From Micavibrio sp. UBA1664 (GTDB taxonomy: Bacteria; Pseudomonadota; Alphaproteobacteria; Micavibrionales; UBA1664): a stretch of 5,165 bases of DNA. A program made the translations under genes and the position numbers. Positions 1 through 5,165 of this stretch are shown here, piece by piece. The notes beneath the pieces are model-generated. The model saw nothing but the letters and a program-made list of their open reading frames with translations, ran no database searches and was not told the origin of the DNA. Location: positions 538 to 5,702 of the forward strand of contig DCKW01000108.1 of NCBI GenBank assembly GCA_002320485.1, read 5' to 3'. Position 1 is the stretch's first letter. Each line of letters starts with the position of its first letter.

Positions 1-573
1 GCAGATTGTATTATTATGGATGATGGTTTTCAAAACCCTAAATTGAAAAAAAATCTGTCCTTTATCGTGGTTGACGGCGGTTTCGGCTTTGGAAACGGAT
101 ATTGCTTTCCGTCCGGTCCATTAAGAGAGCCGGTATCTGTTGGTATAAAGCGCGCCAATGCGGCAATTATTATCAATCGAAACGCTGACACCGATTTAAA
201 AGCGTTAGGACAATTCAAAACATTCAATGCAACCATAACAACTGACAACCCGGTTCAGGAAAATGAGAAACGCTCTGTTGTTGCCTTTGCCGGCATCGCC
301 CGCCCCGAAAAGTTCTTTGATACGCTGGAGGCGAGCGGATATCAATTATACGCTCATTATGCGTTTCCCGATCATCACACTTATACTCATGGAGATATAA
401 AAAAAATCGAAGCGAGAGCCGAAGAAGGCAAGGTCGGTATCATTACAACGGAAAAAGACTGGGTTCGATTAAGCGATAACTGGAAGAAAAAAATCGATTG
501 TCTGAAAATATCTGTCACTCTGGATGATGCGTTTAAAAAAACTTTTTTTAATGCTTTAAACAAATTGTCATGA
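1..573 (+). CDS. lpxK: Tetraacyldisaccharide 4'-kinase LpxK, C-terminal part (5' end outside window)
   Basis: LpxK phosphorylates the 4' position of the tetraacyl-disaccharide-1-phosphate to give lipid IVA, at the inner face of the cytoplasmic membrane. The reading frame is open from base 1, so the gene starts upstream; 190 codons are visible out of a usual 320-340. The N-terminal part with the Walker A (P-loop) motif is therefore missing from view. Visible family marks, numbered from base 1, are DDGFQNP at about residues 7-13 (the conserved DDGFQ motif; the NP ending is common in alphaproteobacteria), FPSGPLREP, FAGIARPEKF, FPDHHTY, and IITTEKDWVRL at about residues 147-157. The TGA stop overlaps the ATG of the next gene in an ATGA, so the two are probably translationally coupled. 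Family assignment is firm; only completeness is unknown. Confidence 0.95.
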   Translation, partial: ADCIIMDDGFQNPKLKKNLSFIVVDGGFGFGNGYCFPSGPLREPVSVGIKRANAAIIINRNADTDLKALGQFKTFNATITTDNPVQENEKRSVVAFAGIARPEKFFDTLEASGYQLYAHYAFPDHHTYTHGDIKKIEARAEEGKVGIITTEKDWVRLSDNWKKKIDCLKISVTLDDAFKKTFFNALNKLS

Positions 574-1439
574 AAAAATTTCGCTACCGCCTCGAACATG
601 TATTTTTACTGGCATTGCATGCTATTTGTAAGATTTTGCCGTGGGAATGGGGATCGGCGTTATTCGGTTTTATAGCAGGATTCCTCGGCCCGCATATGGC
701 GATGAACCGAAAAGCGGTAAGACATATCAGGGCCGCATTGGAATGCGATGAAAATAGTGCACGAGACATTGCAAAAGGACATTGGAATAATTTAGGACGC
801 GTGATTGCTGAGTATCCGCAATTAAAAACCATCGCCACACATCATGTACGCTTTAAAGGTCTTGATATTCTTCAATCACTTAAAAACGATGGAAAACCTG
901 CTGTCCTGTTCGGCGCGCATCTAGGAAACTGGGAGGTCTTACCCTATGCCCTCCTCCATCATGTCGGGCTGGAAATGCATCCCGTTTATCGGGCACCCAA
1001 TAATCCTTACGTCGATCAACGTTTGCATGCATTCAGATCGCCGGAGGGGCGTCTGATCCCTTACCCGAAATCCCGTAAGGGCATGGTGGGCATGGTCAAG
1101 GCTTTAAAGGATAACCAGCATTTGGGATTACTGATCGATCAGAAATATAATGAAGGTATTGACGCCGATTTTTTTGGTATGAAGGCAAAAACGGGAACAG
1201 CGTTTATTGAACTGGCGCAAAAATATAAATGCCCCCTTGTGCCACTTCGCTGTGTGCGGGAAAAAGGCGGCTTTTTGGTTGAAGCCTTGCCCCCCATCTC
1301 TACATTAAATCGTGAAGTTACCGATATTATTACGGACACGCACGCCCTGTTGGAAAAATGGATACGTGAACATCCTGACCAATGGTTGTGGTTACATAGA
1401 CGATGGAAAGCGGAAGAATTAAGATATGTCGACATCTAA
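570..1439 (+). CDS. Lipid A / lysophospholipid acyltransferase, LpxL(HtrB)-family
   Basis: This is a membrane-associated acyltransferase of the LpxL/LpxM/HtrB family, which adds a secondary acyl chain to lipid A precursors from acyl-ACP. The 289-residue protein has the usual family length. It has a hydrophobic, probably membrane-anchoring N-terminus (about residues 10-40), the catalytic H-x4-E box HLGNWE (His117, Glu122), a second conserved block LIDQKYNEG with Asp190, and the family C-terminal signature QWLWLHRRWK (residues 271-280). The ATG lies in a 4-base overlap with the lpxK stop, which fixes the start and implies coupled translation. Its neighbour lpxK makes the lipid IVA backbone, so a lipid A substrate is likely. 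Which chain it transfers, and whether it needs Kdo on the acceptor, cannot be read from sequence, so I give no gene symbol. Acylation of another lipid, such as ornithine lipid or lysophospholipid, is the main alternative. Confidence 0.88.
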   Translation: MKKFRYRLEHVFLLALHAICKILPWEWGSALFGFIAGFLGPHMAMNRKAVRHIRAALECDENSARDIAKGHWNNLGRVIAEYPQLKTIATHHVRFKGLDILQSLKNDGKPAVLFGAHLGNWEVLPYALLHHVGLEMHPVYRAPNNPYVDQRLHAFRSPEGRLIPYPKSRKGMVGMVKALKDNQHLGLLIDQKYNEGIDADFFGMKAKTGTAFIELAQKYKCPLVPLRCVREKGGFLVEALPPISTLNREVTDIITDTHALLEKWIREHPDQWLWLHRRWKAEELRYVDI

Positions 1440-2796
1440 AAAAAACAAAGACTATGATTATGATTACTTTGTGATTGGGGCCGGATCGGGCGGGGTAAGA
1501 TCGGCGCGTATAGCCGCGTCCCACGGCGCGAAGGTAGGAATTGCCGAAGGCCGTCATATGGGCGGAACCTGTGTCAATGTCGGTTGCGTTCCTAAAAAAT
1601 TGATGGCTTATGCCGCTGACTATCACGCTCACTTTGAAGATGCAGTCGGCTTTGGTTGGAGCGAGCATAAAAAGGCCGATTTCAGTTGGGAAACATTCAT
1701 CGCCAGCAAAGATAAGGAAATCAATCGCCTTAATGAAATTTACACCAATATGCTTGAAAAAGCCGGAGTTAAAGTCCATTCCGAATTTGCCTCATTTATC
1801 GACGACCATACGGTACAGATTGGCGATCAAAAAATAACCGCAAAAAATATCCTGATTGCGACAGGCGGAAAACCACGTGTCCCTTCCTTTGACGGTGCGG
1901 AACATATGATCGTATCCGATGATGCATTCTTTTTAAAGGAATTGCCTAAGCATGTAGTAATTTACGGGGGCGGATATATCGCCGTTGAATTTGCCCATAT
2001 TTTTAAAGGCATGGGATCTGACGTTACCCTTGTCTATCGTGGTGACCTGTTCATGCGGGGGTTTGACGAGGATATACGTTGTCATCTTCGTGATGAGATG
2101 ATCACCCAAGGGATTGATTTGAGATTTAATGCCGAAATCGCCCATATCGGTAAGCAAGGTGACGATTTGCTTGTAACCCTAACGGATAATGAAGAATCCG
2201 TGTTGATCTGCGATTGTGCCCTCTCGGCAATCGGTCGTGTTCCGGAAACGGCTCGCCTTGATCTTGACAAAATAGGCGTAGATTTAAATAAGGCAGGATA
2301 CATAGAGATTAACGACCGCTATCAAACCAATATTTCCAATATATATGCCATTGGCGATGTCACAGGCCGTGTTGAGTTGACACCTGTTGCCATTAAAGAA
2401 GGCCATTGGCTTGCCGATACACTTTTCAGCGATATCGACCGCGAATGTATAGTCTATCACAATATACCGACTGCCGTTTTTTCCCGTCCGCAAATCGGAA
2501 CCGTCGGTATTTCCGAAGCAGAGGCGCGAAAAGAAGGATTCGAACTTGATATTTATAAAAGTACATTCAGGCCGATGGCCTTTACCCTTGCCGGTCGTAA
2601 TGAAAAAACTTTTATCAAAATGATTGTCGATAAAAAATCGAGAAAGGTTTTGGGCTTGCATATATGCGGGACTGATGCGGCGGAAATGACACAAGGGTTC
2701 GCCGTTGCTATCAAAATGGGTGCCACAAAAGAATGTTTTGACGAAACCTTCGGCATTCATCCGACCAGCGCGGAAGAAATCGTCACCATGCGCTAA
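1426..2796 (+). CDS. gor: Glutathione-disulfide reductase (NADPH)
   Basis: This cytoplasmic flavoenzyme reduces glutathione disulfide with NADPH, keeping the thiol pool reduced. The 456-residue protein has the full class I pyridine-nucleotide disulfide oxidoreductase layout. The FAD-binding GxGxxG lies in GAGSGGVRSAR (residues 18-28) and the redox-active disulfide in GGTCVNVGCVPKK (Cys49, Cys54). The NAD(P)H Rossmann motif is GGGYIAVEFA (181-190), followed by Arg205 and Arg211, six residues apart, where glutathione reductases bind the NADPH 2'-phosphate. The second FAD motif is AIGDV (Asp311), and the C-terminal catalytic pair in HPTSAEE is His445/Glu450. The arginines and the GGVRSAR variant separate it from dihydrolipoamide dehydrogenase (NAD-linked) and mercuric reductase. 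The ATG is the first start after an in-frame TAA at 1420-1422, so the 14-base overlap with the upstream acyltransferase is real. It is probably the last gene of the lipid A transcript. Confidence 0.95.
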   Translation: MSTSKKNKDYDYDYFVIGAGSGGVRSARIAASHGAKVGIAEGRHMGGTCVNVGCVPKKLMAYAADYHAHFEDAVGFGWSEHKKADFSWETFIASKDKEINRLNEIYTNMLEKAGVKVHSEFASFIDDHTVQIGDQKITAKNILIATGGKPRVPSFDGAEHMIVSDDAFFLKELPKHVVIYGGGYIAVEFAHIFKGMGSDVTLVYRGDLFMRGFDEDIRCHLRDEMITQGIDLRFNAEIAHIGKQGDDLLVTLTDNEESVLICDCALSAIGRVPETARLDLDKIGVDLNKAGYIEINDRYQTNISNIYAIGDVTGRVELTPVAIKEGHWLADTLFSDIDRECIVYHNIPTAVFSRPQIGTVGISEAEARKEGFELDIYKSTFRPMAFTLAGRNEKTFIKMIVDKKSRKVLGLHICGTDAAEMTQGFAVAIKMGATKECFDETFGIHPTSAEEIVTMR

Positions 2797-2800
2797 AAAA

Positions 2801-2836
2801 GAAAAAGCCCCGTCACTATCGGTGCGGGGCCTTTTC
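2801..2836. terminator. Bidirectional rho-independent terminator between convergent genes
   Basis: A hairpin lies between the stop codons of the convergent gor and MarR-type genes. Left arm 2801-2812 pairs with right arm 2825-2836 (GCCCCG with CGGGGC at the core, A-tract with T-tract outside, one A:C mismatch). After a single bulged T at 2813, CAC (2814-2816) pairs with GTG (2822-2824) around a 5-base loop. On the + strand the stem is followed by TTTTCTT. On the - strand it is followed by a longer T-run that reaches the gor stop codon. It should therefore end both transcripts, probably better for the - strand one. Confidence 0.9.
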
Positions 2837-2854
2837 TTGGGAGAGCGATTTGCA

Positions 2855-3331
2855 TTAATCCCAATCCAATGAATCCAGACCAGTGAAGTTGGTTTGTGAA
2901 GCCCAAAAACGCTCCATCATTTTCATGGTTTCATTGAAATCTTTGATACGTTCATTGGTTAATTCCGTATTCTGAATTTGCTCCTCATGGCGGGCGAACA
3001 TTTTATAAAGCTGGCCATAGAGGTCCAGACCTTTATCGGATAAACGCACACGAATCGATCGTTTGTCATGAACTGAGCGTTCCTGAATGATGTAGTTGTT
3101 TTCAACCATCTTTTTGACGTTGTATGAAACGTTCGATCCCAAATAATATCCGCGCAGTGTCAATTCACCGACGGTCATATCATCTTCGCCAATGTTATAC
3201 AAAATCATGGCCTGAACGTTATTAATGTCTTGAATCTGTAATTTATCCAGTTCCAGCTTGACCACATCCAAGAAACGTCGGTGAAGGCGTTCGATTAACT
3301 GGATGGCATCATGATATGCGGTTGGTAGCAC
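2855..3331 (-). CDS. ldtR: MarR-type winged-helix regulator, LdtR-like
   Basis: This is a 158-residue MarR-family transcription factor, expected to bind DNA as a dimer. Residues 6-45 form a helical dimerisation and ligand region. The helix-turn-helix covers about residues 53-79 (TVGELTLRGYYLGSNVSYNVKK in two parts, with the LGSNVSYN recognition helix). The wing is about 84-97, with the Asp89-Lys-Arg91 and RVRL pattern typical of MarR proteins, and a long C-terminal helix ends in an acidic tail. The RGYYLGSNVSYN stretch resembles alphaproteobacterial LdtR, known in Liberibacter as a regulator of an L,D-transpeptidase. No transpeptidase gene is in this window, so the symbol is by resemblance only. 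The GTG start is chosen because AAGGAG sits 7 bases before it and no in-frame ATG competes. It lies 25 bases behind the hydrolase gene on the same strand, probably in one transcript, with a palindrome between them that could serve autoregulation. Confidence 0.85.
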   Translation of the reverse strand: MLPTAYHDAIQLIERLHRRFLDVVKLELDKLQIQDINNVQAMILYNIGEDDMTVGELTLRGYYLGSNVSYNVKKMVENNYIIQERSVHDKRSIRVRLSDKGLDLYGQLYKMFARHEEQIQNTELTNERIKDFNETMKMMERFWASQTNFTGLDSLDWD

Positions 3332-3338
3332 GTGTTAA

Positions 3339-3344
3339 CTCCTT
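3339..3344 (-). promoter_or_regulatory. Shine-Dalgarno sequence deciding the GTG start of the MarR-type gene
   Basis: Read on the - strand, AAGGAG occurs with 7 bases before the GTG at 3331-3329. It is the best ribosome binding site in the window and supports GTG over any internal start. Confidence 0.85.
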
Positions 3345-3350
3345 ATTTGA

Positions 3351-3366
3351 ATTAAATCAATTTAAT
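3351..3366. promoter_or_regulatory. Perfect 7-2-7 palindrome, candidate operator for the MarR-type regulator
   Basis: ATTAAAT-CA-ATTTAAT is a perfect inverted repeat of 7-base arms around CA. It spans the TGA stop of the hydrolase gene (3359-3357) and ends 6 bases before the AAGGAG of the regulator gene. Length and symmetry fit a MarR-type dimer site, and its place fits autoregulation. The arms are pure A/T, so chance is a serious alternative. I see no convincing -35/-10 pair beside it. Confidence 0.35.
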
Positions 3367-4358
3367 CTATGATCTACGAAATCGAAATAATAATCAATAT
3401 CTGCCTGAGAAATATTAAGAATTGATAAATATTTCCATTTCGGCGATCTATCCTTGTCTATAACTTGCGCTCGAATTCCTTCGTAGATGTCTTCCTTTGA
3501 AAAAAAGGCGCACGCCAATTGGTAATCCCTGGCAATAGCTGTATCGTAATCCTCCTTCTCAGCCAATTTCAGATGCCTGAATGTCACAAGCAGGCTCATG
3601 GGAGAACGTTTAGATAATGCTTCCAATGTCTCCCTCGCAAACTCACTGTGGCTCCTTTGTAATGCTTCGAAAATATCCTCTACGCTGCCTAATGAAAATA
3701 TCGCCTCTATCTCCTTCCGGTTTTTAATTTCAATTTTATTCGTATTAGTCTTTAATTTTAACGGATAAAAGTTTTCAAATTCTTTACAAGATAAAAAATG
3801 TGTCGCCATTCCCGCAGCCATCATCATATCGGGACCGAACATATTGCCTGTAAGGGCTATATACATTCCCAAAGCCCCTGCCCGCGCCAGTTTCCATCCT
3901 ATTCCGACATCCGGGAAAAACCCTAATATCGTTTCAGGCATGGCAAATATAGTGTTTTCACAAACAATTATATCATTTCCGTTTCCGGCAATTCCGTAAC
4001 CGCCGCCCATCACATAACCATGGCATAACGAAATGATTCGTTTGGGATAGTGATGTATTATCGCATTCATCCGATATTCATCACGAAAATAGATCCAGGC
4101 GGGATTAAATCCGTGTCGGCCTGCGCTCATCCATTCCGATCCTGTGGCATGAACCATTTTAACATCGCCACCGGCGCAAAAAGCCTTGTCACCCGCCCCC
4201 TGAAAAATAATAGTAGTGATATCGTCCCTGCCCCTGAACTCTTTCAAAAGACGGGTGATTTCTAAAACCATTTCATGGTTGAGAGCATTGAGCGCCTGAG
4301 GACGGTTGAGGGTGATATAGACAGAAGTGTCTTTTTCCGATACTAAAATAGAGGACAT
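3357..4358 (-). CDS. 3-hydroxyisobutyryl-CoA hydrolase-like protein (enoyl-CoA hydratase/isomerase superfamily)
   Basis: This crotonase-fold enzyme probably hydrolyses 3-hydroxyisobutyryl-CoA in valine breakdown, in the cytoplasm. In the 333-residue protein, TLNRPQALNALN (16-27) and AFCAGGDVK (59-67) are superfamily marks for CoA binding and the oxyanion hole, and MGGG (117-120) supplies the second oxyanion glycine. Features particular to the hydrolase subgroup are YFRDEYRMN (90-98), FAMPETILGFFPDVG (138-152) with Glu142 and Asp150 eight residues apart as in the family's catalytic pair, and the C-terminal block EGIRAQVIDKDRSPKW (293-308). Length is slightly under the usual 340-380. Residues 190-216 are rich in Asn, Lys and Ile and coded by very AT-rich DNA, in the family's variable region. 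The start is supported by the intact N-terminal strand; there is no clear Shine-Dalgarno before it. The MarR-type gene follows closely. A plain enoyl-CoA hydratase is less likely given the length and C-terminal block. Confidence 0.85.
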   Translation of the reverse strand: MSSILVSEKDTSVYITLNRPQALNALNHEMVLEITRLLKEFRGRDDITTIIFQGAGDKAFCAGGDVKMVHATGSEWMSAGRHGFNPAWIYFRDEYRMNAIIHHYPKRIISLCHGYVMGGGYGIAGNGNDIIVCENTIFAMPETILGFFPDVGIGWKLARAGALGMYIALTGNMFGPDMMMAAGMATHFLSCKEFENFYPLKLKTNTNKIEIKNRKEIEAIFSLGSVEDIFEALQRSHSEFARETLEALSKRSPMSLLVTFRHLKLAEKEDYDTAIARDYQLACAFFSKEDIYEGIRAQVIDKDRSPKWKYLSILNISQADIDYYFDFVDHRLN

Positions 4359-4363
4359 ATACT
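4335..4363 (+). promoter_or_regulatory. Candidate promoter for hemB
   Basis: TATACT at 4358-4363 is a good -10 (5 of 6). The -35 position 17 bases upstream, TTCCGA at 4335-4340, is weak (3 of 6) and lies inside the 5' coding region of the divergent hydrolase gene. Transcription would start near 4370 and leave a short leader that keeps the AGGGA before the hemB ATG. Confidence is low because of the poor -35. Confidence 0.3.
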
Positions 4364-4365
4364 AA

Positions 4366-4394
4366 CTTATAAGGGAAGCAGTAATGATCGACAA
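4366..4394 (-). promoter_or_regulatory. Candidate sigma-70-type promoter for the hydrolase-regulator pair
   Basis: Read on the - strand, TTGTCG (4394-4389, 4 of 6 to TTGACA) is followed after exactly 17 bases by TATAAG (4371-4366, 5 of 6 to TATAAT). The -35 lies inside the first codons of hemB. A start about 7 bases after the -10 would fall next to the ATG at 4358, giving a leaderless or nearly leaderless mRNA, in keeping with the missing Shine-Dalgarno. The call rests on motif matching only. Confidence 0.4.
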
Positions 4395-5165
4395 TCTGGA
4401 TATTCCGAAACCCGAAAAAAGAATGCGCCGCATGCGGCAAAATCCGACAATCCGCCGATTTGTTCAGGAAACGTACTTAACAGTGAATGACCTCATTTAC
4501 CCGATTTTTGTTGAGGAGAACGCCCAATCGCGCACGCCGATCAACTCGATGCCGGGTGTGTTTCGTGAGACTGAATCAACATTGCCTGATAAGGTGCGCG
4601 AATGTCGCGATCTTGGCATACCTGCCATTATCTTATTCGGTGTATCAAAAAACAAGGATGTTATCGGATCTGACTCAATGCGCCCGAACGGTTTACTGGC
4701 CCGAATGATTCAATCTGCAAAACAGGCCGCACCTGATATTCTGGTCATTGCAGACATCTGTTTTTGCGAATATACCGATCATGGCCATTGCGGCCCGTTG
4801 AATGACGATCAAACCGATGTTGACAATGACCGCACCTTGCAAAACCTGGCCATTCAGTCGATTATTGCAGCCGAGGCCGGCGCAGATATTATCGCCCCAT
4901 CGGGTATGATGGACGGCCTTGTTGAGGCAATTCGTTCAGGATTAGATCAAAGTGGTTATTCTCACCTGCCTATCATGGCTTATTCAGCGAAATTCGCGTC
5001 CGGCTTTTACGGCCCGTTCCGCGATGCCGCAGGATGCTCACTCGGTGGAGGATGCGGCCCAAAGGACCGTAAAACATATCAGATGAACCCTGCCAATGCG
5101 ATGGAGGCCTTGCGCGAAACCGAACAGGATATTATCGAAGGCGCTGACATGGTCATGGTCAAACC
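4384..5165 (+). CDS. hemB: Porphobilinogen synthase (delta-aminolevulinic acid dehydratase), 3' end outside window
   Basis: HemB condenses two 5-aminolevulinate molecules to porphobilinogen, an early common step of haem and other tetrapyrrole synthesis, in the cytoplasm. The window holds 260 codons of about 330. Family marks are NPTIRRFVQET, DLIYPIFVEE, the metal-site block DICFCEYTDHGHCG with Cys126, Cys128 and Cys136 (spacing as in zinc-dependent enzymes), SAKFASGFYGPFRDA with the first active-site lysine Lys203, DRKTYQMNPANAMEA, and MVMVK, where Lys260 should be the Schiff-base lysine. Between Arg213 and Arg229 the active-site loop is about five residues longer than in the E. coli enzyme and contains Cys218 and Cys224 in a glycine-rich stretch. 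The start at 4384 has AGGGA seven bases upstream; Met14 and Met17 are later alternatives with no clear ribosome site. The divergent hydrolase gene starts only 25 bases away. Confidence 0.96.
   Translation, partial: MIDNLDIPKPEKRMRRMRQNPTIRRFVQETYLTVNDLIYPIFVEENAQSRTPINSMPGVFRETESTLPDKVRECRDLGIPAIILFGVSKNKDVIGSDSMRPNGLLARMIQSAKQAAPDILVIADICFCEYTDHGHCGPLNDDQTDVDNDRTLQNLAIQSIIAAEAGADIIAPSGMMDGLVEAIRSGLDQSGYSHLPIMAYSAKFASGFYGPFRDAAGCSLGGGCGPKDRKTYQMNPANAMEALRETEQDIIEGADMVMVK

Noticed and set aside
1450..1467. Short tandem GAYTAY repeat coding DYDYDY near the N-terminus of gor
   Set aside because: It is only three units within a variable N-terminal tail ahead of the FAD motif, and too short to call a repeat element.
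1330..1779. 149-codon open frame on the - strand across the acyltransferase/gor junction
   Set aside because: It lies wholly antisense to two well-supported genes, and its translation shows no recognisable domain.
2284..2760. 158-codon open frame on the - strand inside gor
   Set aside because: It is antisense to the conserved FAD and dimerisation region of glutathione reductase. The translation looks like a shadow, with no family motif.
4050..4265. 71-codon open frame on the + strand inside the hydrolase gene
   Set aside because: It is antisense to the conserved catalytic region, with no ribosome site or motif.
4423..4434. Later ATG codons (Met14, Met17) as the hemB start
   Set aside because: Neither has a clear ribosome binding site. 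The ATG at 4384 has AGGGA at a proper distance and gives a usual N-terminal length.
4487..4708. 73-codon open frame on the + strand inside hemB in another frame
   Set aside because: It is an out-of-frame shadow of hemB, whose frame is unmistakable.
1..5165. Mobile element, CRISPR, toxin-antitoxin, defence or other novel multi-gene system
   Set aside because: All genes are recognisable housekeeping or metabolic families with ordinary signatures. No direct-repeat array, transposase, integrase, attachment site or unexplained stretch over 60 bases is present.

Overview
This 5.2-kb window reads as chromosomal core sequence of a moderately AT-rich alphaproteobacterium. The evidence is the LpxK variant (DDGFQNP), the glutathione reductase variant (GAGSGGVRSAR), a MarR-type regulator resembling alphaproteobacterial LdtR (RGYYLGSNVSYN), and the tight, overlapping gene packing. 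The genus cannot be named from the sequence alone. There is no tRNA, rRNA, CRISPR array, insertion sequence or phage gene, and coding density is very high: the only gaps are 58, 25 and 25 bases.

Left part (1-2796, + strand): three tightly coupled genes. The 3' part of lpxK (lipid A 4'-kinase, start outside the window) overlaps by 4 bases a lipid A/lysophospholipid acyltransferase of the LpxL/HtrB family. That gene overlaps by 14 bases a complete glutathione-disulfide reductase (gor). The first two genes belong to late lipid A assembly at the inner membrane. The third is a soluble thiol-redox enzyme that appears to share their transcript. The run ends at a hairpin (2801-2836) that can terminate transcription from both sides.

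Middle part (2855-4358, - strand): a probable 3-hydroxyisobutyryl-CoA hydrolase (enoyl-CoA hydratase superfamily, valine breakdown) is followed 25 bases later by the MarR-type regulator. The regulator starts at a GTG with a strong Shine-Dalgarno sequence. A perfect 7-2-7 palindrome lies over the stop codon of the hydrolase, just before the regulator's ribosome binding site, and is a candidate operator.

Right part (4384-5165, + strand, cut by the window end): hemB, porphobilinogen synthase of haem biosynthesis. It carries the three-cysteine zinc site and a longer, Cys/Gly-rich active-site loop. hemB and the hydrolase diverge from a gap of only 25 bases, so their promoters must overlap each other and the coding regions.

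I found no convincing undescribed system. The points most worth checking are the compressed divergent promoter region, the HemB metal site and loop, the palindrome before the regulator, and the placement of gor in a lipid A operon.
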